The position numbers were made by a program, and so were the translations under genes. Shown in pieces: positions 17,671-24,937 of a stretch of DNA of 39,405 nucleotides (position 1 is its first letter; each line of letters opens with the position of its first letter). Origin of the DNA: Gemmataceae bacterium. Its GTDB lineage: Bacteria; Planctomycetota; Planctomycetia; Gemmatales; Gemmataceae. The stretch spans positions 1 to 39,405 of the forward strand of contig JAHBXO010000047.1 of the NCBI GenBank assembly GCA_019636445.1. Direction: 5' to 3'. A model generated the notes under the pieces. That model was not told the origin of the DNA. It saw nothing but the letters and a program-made list of their open reading frames with translations, and searched no databases.

Positions 17671-19011
17671 ATGCCTTCGCCCGATCCGCTCGCCGGCCTG
17701 ATCGCCGCCGCAAAGCTCAGCCCCGACAACGTGCCGCTGCGCTCGCACCTCGCCGAGTCGTTCGCCAACCTCGGGCGCTTCGACGAAGCCGAGGCCGAGT
17801 GGAAGGCCGTGCTGGCGCTGAAGCCGCAGGACGCCGCGATCCTGTTCGGCCTGGCGAAGCTGTACTTCCAGCAGGGGAAGGCGAGCCAGGCGACGGTCGT
17901 GCTGGAGAGCCTTGTGCGCGATCCGAAGGCCCCGGCCGCGGCGCACGTCCTCTTGGCGAAGATGCTCTTCCGCGATGGGGATGTGGAGCGCGCCGTCGCC
18001 CGCTACAAGCTCGGCGTCGAGGCCGATCCGTCCGCCGCCGATGCGGAACTGGCTGCCCAGCTCGGCATCGATGCGACTCCGCAGGAGAGCGAAATCGTCG
18101 ATGGCCGGATCGCCGTCGGCGACTTCGAGGCCGGCCCCGACGTCTCCGGCCGGCTGGAGAAGCCGAAGGTCTCCTTCAAGGACGTCGGCGGCATGGACAC
18201 GATCAAGGAAGAGATCCAGCTCAAGATCATCCACCCGCTCCAGCACCCCGAACTCTACAAGGCCTACGGCAAGCCGATCGGCGGCGGCATCCTGATGTAC
18301 GGACCGCCCGGCTGCGGCAAGACCCACCTCGCCCGCGCCACCGCCGGCGAAGTCCACGCCTCCTTCATCGCCGTCGGCCTCGAAGACGTCCTCGACATGT
18401 GGCTCGGCTCCAGCGAGAAGAACCTGCACGCCCTCTTCGACGAGGCCCGCCGCAACCGGCCCTGCGTCCTCTTCTTCGACGAGGTGGACGCCCTCGCCGC
18501 CAGCCGGACCGACCTCCGCCAGAGCGCGGGGCGGATGATCATCAACCAGTTCCTGTCCGAACTCGACGGCGTGACGACCTCGAACGACGGCGTGCTGATC
18601 CTGGCCGCGACGAACGCCCCGTGGCACCTCGACAGTGCCTTCCGTCGGCCGGGCCGCTTCGACCGCATCCTCTTCGTTCCACCGCCCGACGCCCCGGCGC
18701 GGGCGTCGATCCTGCGCGTGCTCTTCGCCGGGAAACCACAGGACAATCTCGACTTCGACGCCGTGGCGAAGAAGACCGACCAGTTCTCCGGCGCGGATTT
18801 GAAAGCCGTGATCGACCTCGCCATCGAGGCGAAGCTGAAGGAAGCGATCAAGCTCGGCGTGCCAAAACCGCTGAATACGAAGGATCTCCTCGCGGCCGCG
18901 GCGATTGTGAAGCCATCGACGAAAGAGTGGTTCTCTACGGCGCGCAATTACGCGACCTTCTCGAATCAGGGCGGCCAGTACGACGACATTCTCAAGCACC
19001 TCCGGAAGTGA
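17671..19011 (+). CDS. TPR-AAA+ ATPase (FtsH/p97-like AAA domain)
   Basis: 446 residues. The N-terminal half (~20-135) holds three to four TPR units (LRSHLAESFANLGRFDEAEA, AILFGLAKLYFQQGKASQA). A classic AAA domain follows (~165-400): DVGGMD entry motif, Walker A GPPGCGKT (211-218), Walker B VLFFDE (266-271), sensor 1 N315, and second region of homology with RRPGRFDR (325-332). The pore-loop region reads DMWLGSSEKN. No protease domain is attached. It probably remodels or unfolds a partner bound by the TPR part. The next gene, a TPR-membrane protein, originally followed within a few bases (see the duplicated start at 19004-19024), so the two look like a functional pair at the membrane. The substrate is unknown. 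Confidence 0.9.
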   Translation: MPSPDPLAGLIAAAKLSPDNVPLRSHLAESFANLGRFDEAEAEWKAVLALKPQDAAILFGLAKLYFQQGKASQATVVLESLVRDPKAPAAAHVLLAKMLFRDGDVERAVARYKLGVEADPSAADAELAAQLGIDATPQESEIVDGRIAVGDFEAGPDVSGRLEKPKVSFKDVGGMDTIKEEIQLKIIHPLQHPELYKAYGKPIGGGILMYGPPGCGKTHLARATAGEVHASFIAVGLEDVLDMWLGSSEKNLHALFDEARRNRPCVLFFDEVDALAASRTDLRQSAGRMIINQFLSELDGVTTSNDGVLILAATNAPWHLDSAFRRPGRFDRILFVPPPDAPARASILRVLFAGKPQDNLDFDAVAKKTDQFSGADLKAVIDLAIEAKLKEAIKLGVPKPLNTKDLLAAAAIVKPSTKEWFSTARNYATFSNQGGQYDDILKHLRK

Positions 19012-19024
19012 CTCATGGAACCGG
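19004..19024. repeat. 21-bp direct repeat, copy 1 (duplicated gene start)
   Basis: The 21 bases beginning GGAAGTGACTCATGG are repeated exactly at 19375-19395; with one mismatch the match extends three bases further left. This copy holds the end of the TPR-AAA+ gene, its TGA stop and the former ribosome-binding site and ATG (19015) of the TPR-membrane gene. From that ATG only a 26-codon vestigial frame (MEPGVRYDRRRR...) remains, ending at 19095. Confidence 0.9.
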
Positions 19025-19066
19025 GTGTGCGTTACGATCGGAGGCGGCGGGTACTTGCTGTTCGTG

Positions 19067-19156
19067 ATTCTTCAGGCCGAAGGCCTGGGAGTGCTTAGCC
19101 CAGGGCAACGCCCTGGGGTCATGTGCAACCACTCCGCAGCCTGAAAGGCTGTGACA
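19067..19156 (+). repeat. Left inverted arm of the palindromic element
   Basis: 90 bp whose reverse complement matches 19230-19319 with scattered mismatches. The three palindromic cores themselves are almost fully conserved between the arms while the linkers between them diverge, which suggests selection on or copying of the hairpins. Confidence 0.85.
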
Positions 19157-19229
19157 GGAGAGCCAAGGGCGACGCCGTGCTGCGATCCCTCTCACGAATC
19201 GCACTCCGTGTTGGCTTGAACTGGCTCGT

Positions 19230-19319
19230 TGTCGCAGCCTTTCAGGCTGCGGCGTTGGGAACGGCGAACCCAGGGCGTTGCCCTGGGCTGAACACTCCCA
19301 GGCCTTCGGCCTGAAGATT
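19230..19319 (-). repeat. Right inverted arm of the palindromic element
   Basis: Mirror copy of 19067-19156. It contains CAGCCTTTCAGGCTG, CCCAGGGCGTTGCCCTGGG and CAGGCCTTCGGCCTG in that order. Confidence 0.85.
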
Positions 19320-19374
19320 GGGAGACAGACTCAAGAATTGTTTCACGAACGAATGTGACGCCTACTGATAATCT

Positions 19375-19395
19375 GGAAGTGACTCATGGAACCGG
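19375..19395. repeat. 21-bp direct repeat, copy 2 (functional gene start)
   Basis: Second exact copy of the 21-bp repeat. It provides the GGAAG ribosome-binding site and the ATG at 19386 of the intact TPR-membrane gene, which therefore kept its own translation signals after the insertion. Confidence 0.9.
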
Positions 19396-20828
19396 ACCGG
19401 TTCGCCCGCGCCCGCATCCTCCTCGAACAGAACCGCTACGACCTCGCCGCCCGCGAGACGACGGCGCGCCTGGCGGACGATCCGAACGATCCGGAAGGGC
19501 ACATCCTTCTCGCGATCTGCCAGTGCAATCTGAACGATCCGCAGGCGATCGACACGGCCCGCACGGCCGTCGAGCTGGCACCGAACGAAGACCGGGCGCA
19601 TTTCGTGTATAGCCTCGCCCAGCTTCGCAAGGGCAACCTCGACGAGGCCGAGCGCGCGATCCGGCGCGCGATCGAGATCAACTGCTGGAATTCCGGCTAC
19701 TTCGGCCAGCTCGCGGCGATCGAAGTCGGCCGCTACCGCTGGACCGAGGCGCTCGCCGCCGCCGATCAGGGGCTCGCGCTCGACCCGGACGACCGGCACT
19801 GCCTGAACCTGCGGGCCGTGGCCCTGACGAAACTCGGCCGAAAATCCGAAGCGGCCTCCACTTTGGAAGGCGCGCTCGAGAAGAACCCGGAGGACGCGTA
19901 CTCGCACGCCAACCGCGGCTGGACGCTCCTGCACGAGAACGAGCCAAATAAGGCGATCGAGCATTTCCGCGAATCGCTGCGGCTGGACCCGACCTCGGCC
20001 TGGGCGAAGGAAGGGATGCTGGAGGCCCTGCGGGCGCGGAGCTGGTTCTACCGGCGCGTGCTGCAATACCTGCTCTGGATGTCCCGCTTTCCGCCGCGGG
20101 TCCAATTCGGATTGATCATCAGCATGGTTGTTCTCGTGCAGGTACTCGACGGTATCGGCAAGCAGATGCCCGGCGCCGAGCCGTTCTTCAATGTGCTGAT
20201 CTTCGGTTATGCCATCTTTGTCGCGTCGTCCTGGTTCGCACAGCACATCATGAACGTCCTTCTGCTGTTCAATCCCGACGGGCGGATGATCCTCGATCGA
20301 ACGCAAAAAGCAATTTCTCTGTTGTGCTTTTCGCTTGTCGTCGTTGTTCTCATTCTGGCAGCCTTTGCGATCCTGACACGCGAACAGTCAACTGTTGCTT
20401 GGGCGGTGACCATGTTCCTCGCGGCGATCCACACGTCTTCGATCTTCGATATCCCGGCCGGCCGATATCGCTGGATCGGCTTAGGGCTTTCCAGCATCGC
20501 GATTCTGGCCTTTGGAGTACTCAAATCCGAGCGAGTCGATCTCATCGCGGACTACGACAAGCTTTACCAAAAGGCGATTCAACATGACGAACGGGCAGAA
20601 CAATTTCGGTTGAACGAGCGAGAGTTGAGCGCAGAAAAAGCCGAGGCTCTCAAGCGGGAATTAGCCGTCGAGCTACGAATCATTCAGCTGAAATCCTCGG
20701 AAATCCGAAACCGCTCGGACAAACTCGGCACGATGGAAACGGTTTCCGGCTTCGGGAGCCTCGGCGCTCTGTTACTACATGCGTTCCTGCGTGCCAAAGC
20801 CCGACGTGAACGATTCGAAGACGACTGA
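19386..20828 (+). CDS. TPR protein with multi-helix membrane domain
   Basis: 480 residues. About 200 N-terminal residues form TPR units (FARARILLEQNRYDLAARET, HFVYSLAQLRKGNLDEAERA, ALAAADQGLALDPDDRHCLN, ANRGWTLLHENEPNKAIEHF). Five or so hydrophobic helices follow (for example FGLIISMVVLVQVLDGIG, LLCFSLVVVVLILAAFAIL, WIGLGLSSIAILAFGVL), then a charged coiled coil (~385-445) and a short hydrophobic patch near the C-terminus. No enzymatic motif is seen. With the TPR-AAA+ protein encoded upstream it may form a membrane-bound remodelling complex; this is inference from adjacency and shared TPRs. The second half is visibly less GC-rich than the first. The start is fixed by the duplicated GGAAG-ATG segment. 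Confidence 0.82.
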   Translation: MEPDRFARARILLEQNRYDLAARETTARLADDPNDPEGHILLAICQCNLNDPQAIDTARTAVELAPNEDRAHFVYSLAQLRKGNLDEAERAIRRAIEINCWNSGYFGQLAAIEVGRYRWTEALAAADQGLALDPDDRHCLNLRAVALTKLGRKSEAASTLEGALEKNPEDAYSHANRGWTLLHENEPNKAIEHFRESLRLDPTSAWAKEGMLEALRARSWFYRRVLQYLLWMSRFPPRVQFGLIISMVVLVQVLDGIGKQMPGAEPFFNVLIFGYAIFVASSWFAQHIMNVLLLFNPDGRMILDRTQKAISLLCFSLVVVVLILAAFAILTREQSTVAWAVTMFLAAIHTSSIFDIPAGRYRWIGLGLSSIAILAFGVLKSERVDLIADYDKLYQKAIQHDERAEQFRLNERELSAEKAEALKRELAVELRIIQLKSSEIRNRSDKLGTMETVSGFGSLGALLLHAFLRAKARRERFEDD

Positions 20829-20889
20829 TGCACCGCTCCGGCGCGATACAATGGCTCATCGAACCGAAATCACGCCCGGAGCCTTCGAT

Positions 20890-22206
20890 ATGCCGTCTCC
20901 CATGACCCTGACCGAACAAGTCCTCGCCAAGGCCGCGGGCCGCGAAGCCGTCGGACCCGGCGACAACATCTGGGTGAACGTCGACGTCCTCATGACGCAC
21001 GACGTCTGCGGGCCGGGCACCATCGGCATCTTCAAGAAGCACTTCGGCGCGAACGCCAAGGTCTGGGATCGCGAGAAGGTGGTGGTTATCCCCGACCACT
21101 ACATCTTCACCAAGGACGCGATGGCCAACCGGAACGTGGACGTGCTGCGGGCGTTCGCGAAGGAACAGGACCTGCCGTACTTCTACGACGTCGGCGGCGA
21201 ACGCTACAAAGGCGTCTGCCACATCGCTCTGCCGGAGGAAGGCCACACGCGGCCCGGCGAAGTTCTGCTCGGCACCGACAGCCACACCTGCACGGCCGGG
21301 GCCTTCGGGCAGTTCGCCACGGGCATCGGCAACACCGACGCCGGCTTCGTCATGGGCACCGGCAAGACCTGGCTCAAGGTGCCGCCGACGATGCGCTTCG
21401 TCTTCCACGGCGACCTGCCGCCGTACCTGATGGCGAAGGACCTGATCCTCGCGGTCATCGGCGACATCGGCGTGGACGGTGCGACCTACCGCGCGATGGA
21501 GTTCGACGGCGACGGCGTCTTCGCCCTCAACATCGAAGAGCGCATGACGCTGTGCAACATGGCCATCGAGGCCGGCGGCAAGAACGGCATCATCCCCGCC
21601 GACCAGGTGACGATCGACTTCGTAAAGGAACGGGGCAAGAAGTCCGGCAGCAAGCCGTTCACGGTCTTCAAGCCGCAGGCCGGGGCGAAGACGATCTTCG
21701 AGAAGGTTTACGACGTGACGAAGATGGAACCGACGGTCGCGAAGCCGCACAGCCCGGACAACAAGGCGACGGTGCGCGAGGTGAAGGGGACGAAGCTCGA
21801 CCGCGCCTACATCGGCAGTTGCACCGGCGGGAAGCTGACCGACTTCAAGGCCGCCGCCGCGATCCTGAAGGGGAAGGAAGTCCGCATCGACACGTTCGTG
21901 GTCCCGGCGACGACGGAGGTGGCCGCCGGCCTCGATTCGGAAATGATCGACGGCGTGAGCCTGCGAAATATCTTCCTGAACGCCGGTGCGAAGATCGGCG
22001 ATGCTTCGTGCGCCGCTTGTCTGGGCGGCCCGTCGGACACGTTCGGCCGGCTGAACACGCCGATCAGTTGCATCAGCACGACGAACCGCAATTTCCCCGG
22101 CCGCATGGGCCACAAGGAGGCGAAGGTCTTCCTCGCCAGCCCGCTGACCGTGGCCGCGAGCGCCCTGACCGGCCTGATTGCGGACCCGCGGGACGTGCTG
22201 GTATGA
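20890..22206 (+). CDS. leuC: 3-isopropylmalate dehydratase large subunit (aconitase superfamily)
   Basis: 438 residues, normal for the LeuC2/homoaconitase-type large subunit. It isomerises 2- to 3-isopropylmalate in leucine synthesis using a [4Fe-4S] cluster. Visible motifs are LLGTDSHTCTAGAFGQFATGIGNTD (split by eye into the aconitase signature), IGSCTGGKLTDF and the cluster cysteines in ASCAACLGG, then TTNRNFPGRMG. The ATG at 20890 has a CGGAG site ~8 bp upstream; an in-frame ATG at 20902 is possible, and the open frame further upstream is the tail of the previous gene. A TACAAT hexamer at 20847 may be a -10 box. leuD is not in the window. A role in another aconitase-like pathway (homoaconitate, methylmalate) cannot be excluded. 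Confidence 0.88.
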   Translation: MPSPMTLTEQVLAKAAGREAVGPGDNIWVNVDVLMTHDVCGPGTIGIFKKHFGANAKVWDREKVVVIPDHYIFTKDAMANRNVDVLRAFAKEQDLPYFYDVGGERYKGVCHIALPEEGHTRPGEVLLGTDSHTCTAGAFGQFATGIGNTDAGFVMGTGKTWLKVPPTMRFVFHGDLPPYLMAKDLILAVIGDIGVDGATYRAMEFDGDGVFALNIEERMTLCNMAIEAGGKNGIIPADQVTIDFVKERGKKSGSKPFTVFKPQAGAKTIFEKVYDVTKMEPTVAKPHSPDNKATVREVKGTKLDRAYIGSCTGGKLTDFKAAAAILKGKEVRIDTFVVPATTEVAAGLDSEMIDGVSLRNIFLNAGAKIGDASCAACLGGPSDTFGRLNTPISCISTTNRNFPGRMGHKEAKVFLASPLTVAASALTGLIADPRDVLV

Positions 22207-22847
22207 TCGAACGGACGAACGGAAAACGCCGCAAACCACGAACCGGTGGCGAGAGTAATGCTATGCGATCCGACGACACACACGATATCGATCGGGAAAT
22301 CCGCATCAACGAACTCAAGCATGAAGCCGAGGAACTGGCCGGCGGCGCGATGACGACGTGGGAAGCGGAGGACGCACCGCAAGGCCTCATCGAATCGTTC
22401 TGGGAAACCGTCGTCGCGTACGAGAAGGCTCCTTGGACTTCAGACTATCAACAGTTGCTGGAAGCCGGCATGGAGTTGCCGCCGCCAGAGGAACTATCGG
22501 AGGAGCAGCTGACGGCGTGCTTGTGGGAACTGATTCGTCGACTCGCGAGCCATCGCAGCTTCCTCTCGAATACCGATCACCTCAGCGATCGCGAACTGTA
22601 CACGGAACTTTGGACCGAAACCCTACACGAGCGGAAGGCGGACGTGCCCGTGGGCATGAACGGCGCGTACCATATCGACATGGTTGGCAGCGGCAGCGAC
22701 GAGGACACGCAACTCTATCTCAAGTACTACGCGGACGACCGGTGGATCGAGGATTGGCGGACGTCGTGGCCGAACGATCCGATCCCTGCGCGCGAGAAGC
22801 CGAAGTACGACCGCGACCGGCACTTACCGCAGGCCGAGTACTCCTGA
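22203..22847 (+). CDS. Conserved-looking hypothetical protein, ~214 aa
   Basis: The ATG at 22203 overlaps the leuC stop by 4 bp (ATGA), suggesting translational coupling. An internal ATG at 22263 (MRSDDTHDID) is an alternative and would give 194 residues. The sequence is acidic and Trp/Tyr-rich, with blocks HEAEELAGGAMTTWEAEDAP, SNTDHLSDRELYTELWTETL and YLKYYADDRWIEDWRTSWP. It has no membrane helix and no catalytic motif I can name. I have a memory of planctomycete hypothetical proteins with the DHLSDRELYTxLW pattern but cannot verify it. It lies 11 bp before the ABC-type ATPase gene, so it may belong with either LeuC or the ATPase-HNH pair. Confidence 0.72.
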   Translation: MIERTNGKRRKPRTGGESNAMRSDDTHDIDREIRINELKHEAEELAGGAMTTWEAEDAPQGLIESFWETVVAYEKAPWTSDYQQLLEAGMELPPPEELSEEQLTACLWELIRRLASHRSFLSNTDHLSDRELYTELWTETLHERKADVPVGMNGAYHIDMVGSGSDEDTQLYLKYYADDRWIEDWRTSWPNDPIPAREKPKYDRDRHLPQAEYS

Positions 22848-22858
22848 CCCGGGAACCG

Positions 22859-24031
22859 ATGATGTACGTCGAATCCGTCTCGATGACCGATTTCCGCTGC
22901 TTCGAGAAGGCGGAGACGACGTTCGTATACACCGGCACTAAGGGACTGCCGCAGGATGCCATGGACAATGTGACGCTACTGATCGGCGTAAACGGAGCGG
23001 GAAAGACGAGTTTGTTGAAGGCGGTTGCGCTCTGTACTTTGGAACCAATTATCTATGAGACCGGTTATCGCGCGTACTACTTGGTAAATCGAAAAAGTAC
23101 TAGTCGCAAGTATGGCACAGGTGAGATTTCGGCGGAAATATTCATAAATGATGAACAATTTGGGGATGTTAAGTATCTTTCGCGATTAGAGATCGAATGT
23201 GTTGGTAATTCAGAGAGATTCGATCCAAAACAAAAAAACGCTTTACATCTTTCGTTCAACGAATTGAATACTTTTCTTCTCGGATACGGCGCCACCCGTC
23301 GCTCGGAATATCTCGAAAATCTCGACTCTCAGAGGTCGCGCCGACGCCATCCTCGCTTCCAGCGTGTCGCCGGCCTCTTCGAAGAATTCATCACGCTCTA
23401 CCCGCTCGCGGCCTGGTATCCTTCTCTAAAAACGAAGGCCCGCGCCAAGGAAGTCCGCGAGTTGCTCAACAGTCTCCTGCCGGAGCGGACCCAGTTCACC
23501 GGCGAGTGTAAGGACGGCGATGGCCTATTCAACAACGACGGTGTCGTCCTCCCCTTCGGCTCTCTCTCCGATGGCTTTCGATCCTACATCGGCCTGATCG
23601 CCGACATGCTCTACCACATGCACACGGTCATGCCGAAAGGAAAGCTCACAGAACTCGCCGGCGTCGTCATGATCGACGACATCGACGTCCATCTCCATCC
23701 GGCCTGGCAGCGCGAGATCGTTCCCTTGCTCGCCAAGACGTTTCCGAAGCTCCAATTCATCATCACGACTCACAGTCCACTCGTCGTCGGCACGGTCCAC
23801 GCCGCCAATATCCGCGTCGTCGAGGAGAACCAGATTCGTCGGTTCACCGAGGAGACCGACGGCAAGAGCGCGGACCAGATCCTGATGAGCTCCTATTTCG
23901 GATTGAAGTCCCCGCGGTCACCGGCGAAGGAGAAGAAACTGAAACGGATCGCCAAGCGGGTCGCGGATACCCACGATCCGAAGGCGGCCGTCGATTTCCT
24001 GAAGGAACTCACCGGGACGCTGGCGGAATAA
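22859..24031 (+). CDS. ABC-type AAA ATPase, PtuA (Septu)-like
   Basis: 390 residues. Motifs: Walker A GVNGAGKT (43-50), GYGATRR (142-148, Q-loop region), signature SLSDGFRS (235-242), Walker B VVMIDDIDVHLHP (269-281) and switch TTHSP (303-307). This is the RecF/OLD/SMC-like ATPase group; there is no TOPRIM domain, which argues against OLD. An HNH nuclease gene follows 20 bp later, the arrangement of Septu (PtuA-PtuB). The expected Walker B glutamate is Asp (D274). Codons for residues 61-141 are strikingly AT-rich (about 37% GC over 23041-23280) against GC-rich flanks, suggesting a mosaic gene. The protein is shorter than the Septu ATPases I remember, so a Septu relative rather than Septu itself is possible. 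Two adjacent ATGs (22859, 22862) are equivalent starts. Confidence 0.85.
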   Translation: MMYVESVSMTDFRCFEKAETTFVYTGTKGLPQDAMDNVTLLIGVNGAGKTSLLKAVALCTLEPIIYETGYRAYYLVNRKSTSRKYGTGEISAEIFINDEQFGDVKYLSRLEIECVGNSERFDPKQKNALHLSFNELNTFLLGYGATRRSEYLENLDSQRSRRRHPRFQRVAGLFEEFITLYPLAAWYPSLKTKARAKEVRELLNSLLPERTQFTGECKDGDGLFNNDGVVLPFGSLSDGFRSYIGLIADMLYHMHTVMPKGKLTELAGVVMIDDIDVHLHPAWQREIVPLLAKTFPKLQFIITTHSPLVVGTVHAANIRVVEENQIRRFTEETDGKSADQILMSSYFGLKSPRSPAKEKKLKRIAKRVADTHDPKAAVDFLKELTGTLAE

Positions 24032-24051
24032 CCCCGAACCCTCCTCCGACC

Positions 24052-24921
24052 ATGATTCGCTATCCGATCGCGTTCGCCGCACTGGAAGCCCTGGTCGACG
24101 CAGAGTCGCCGACGTGGCGCGGCAAAGCGAAGGTGCGGACGGACGGGTTCGTCGCCGCCGGGAAGTACGAGGAATCGTCGCCGATCTGGTCGGATGTAAA
24201 GCCGGTCTTCATGAAACTCCAGCACAATAAGTGCGCGTACTGTGAGCGGATGCTGGCGGCCGGCGACCACGGCGGGGCCATCGAACACGACCTCGAACAC
24301 TTCCGTCCGAAATCCTCCGTGGTTGATTGGCCAGGCGCGACAGACTTTACTTTTCCGATGGGCGCGCCCTGCCCGCCCGGCTACTTTTGGCTCGCGTACC
24401 ACCTCCAAAACTACGCCGCGTCGTGCAAGAAGTGCAACAGCCCGTTGAAGAAGAATTACTTTCCCGTTCCAACCGCCCGTGGCGGCGCGACGACCGATCC
24501 CAAATCGTTGAACGAATCCGAGAAGCCCTTCCTCGTTCATCCCATCGGAGATATCGACGATGATCCCCGGGAGGTGATCCGGTTCCTCGGCATCACCGCG
24601 ATCCCGGCCAGGAAGACCGGGCCGCGCCGCCGCCGGGGGGACGTGACGATCGCGTTCTTCGCGCTAAACAACCGGGAAGAACTCCGCCGGGAGCGGGCCG
24701 AACTGCTCGATTCGCTCGGCCATCACCTCGAAACGATTAACGACCCGACGACGTCCGAGTTGCGGAAGTCCCGGGCGAAGGCCACCGTCGAACGGATGCT
24801 GAAGCCGCAGGCCCGGCATTCGTCCTGCGTCCGGTCGATGGTCGACCTTTACGTCGCGAATCCGGTGCAAGCCCAGGAACTGATCGATCAGGCTCGCGCA
24901 TTCTTGGACAGCCTCCCCTAA
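24052..24921 (+). CDS. HNH endonuclease, PtuB/TIGR02646-like
   Basis: 289 residues. Zinc and active-site motifs are clear: KCAYCE (C61, C64), AIEHDLEHFRPKS (H79, H83), then YFWLAYHLQNYAASCKKCN split over 111-129 (N120, C125, C128, N129) and PLKKNYFP. The spacing and the HFRPK and WLAY-N-CxxCN blocks match the HNH proteins that accompany retron and Septu ATPases. The later FFALNNREELRRERAELL region resembles the same family's C-terminal helical part. It presumably cuts nucleic acid when the partner ATPase is triggered by phage. The cleavage role follows from the HNH family and the defence role from the pairing. No clear ribosome-binding site is present, so translation may depend on the upstream gene. 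Confidence 0.88.
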   Translation: MIRYPIAFAALEALVDAESPTWRGKAKVRTDGFVAAGKYEESSPIWSDVKPVFMKLQHNKCAYCERMLAAGDHGGAIEHDLEHFRPKSSVVDWPGATDFTFPMGAPCPPGYFWLAYHLQNYAASCKKCNSPLKKNYFPVPTARGGATTDPKSLNESEKPFLVHPIGDIDDDPREVIRFLGITAIPARKTGPRRRRGDVTIAFFALNNREELRRERAELLDSLGHHLETINDPTTSELRKSRAKATVERMLKPQARHSSCVRSMVDLYVANPVQAQELIDQARAFLDSLP

Positions 24922-24937
24922 CCCTCGGAGCCTCCCC

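Larger units (their letters stand above)
19025..19374. mobile_element. Palindrome-rich MITE/BIME-like insertion without coding capacity
   Basis: 350 bp between two copies of a 21-bp direct repeat. It holds imperfect ~90-bp inverted arms (19067-19156 and 19230-19319). Each arm carries three nested palindromes in mirror order: CAGGCC GAA GGCCTG (19073-19087), CCCAGGGC AAC GCCCTGGG (19099-19117) and CAGCCT GAA AGGCTG (19137-19151), with matching copies on the right. No transposase is encoded. The six hairpins could stop or slow transcription between the flanking genes. I recall similar GCCCAGGGC-type repeats being translated by mistake into small hypothetical proteins in planctomycete genomes. 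The mode of movement is unknown. Confidence 0.8.

Noticed and set aside
19015..19095. 26-codon frame from the duplicated ATG
   Set aside because: Only the first five codons match the real gene; the rest runs into the inserted element. It is kept as evidence of duplication, not as a gene.
19013..19314. Two opposing 63-codon frames in the palindromic element (one containing RALPWAKHSQAFGLKNHE)
   Set aside because: They are translations of the inverted palindromes, mirror each other, and look like the spurious repeat-derived proteins of planctomycete genomes.
21552..22202. Plus-strand frame overlapping leuC that would extend the hypothetical protein upstream
   Set aside because: Runs in the wrong frame through clear leuC coding sequence; the ATGA overlap at 22203 is the better start.
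22859..24921. Retron (reverse transcriptase plus ncRNA) accompanying the ATPase-HNH pair
   Set aside because: No reverse-transcriptase motif (xxDD) occurs in any nearby frame, and no paired a1/a2 repeats were seen.
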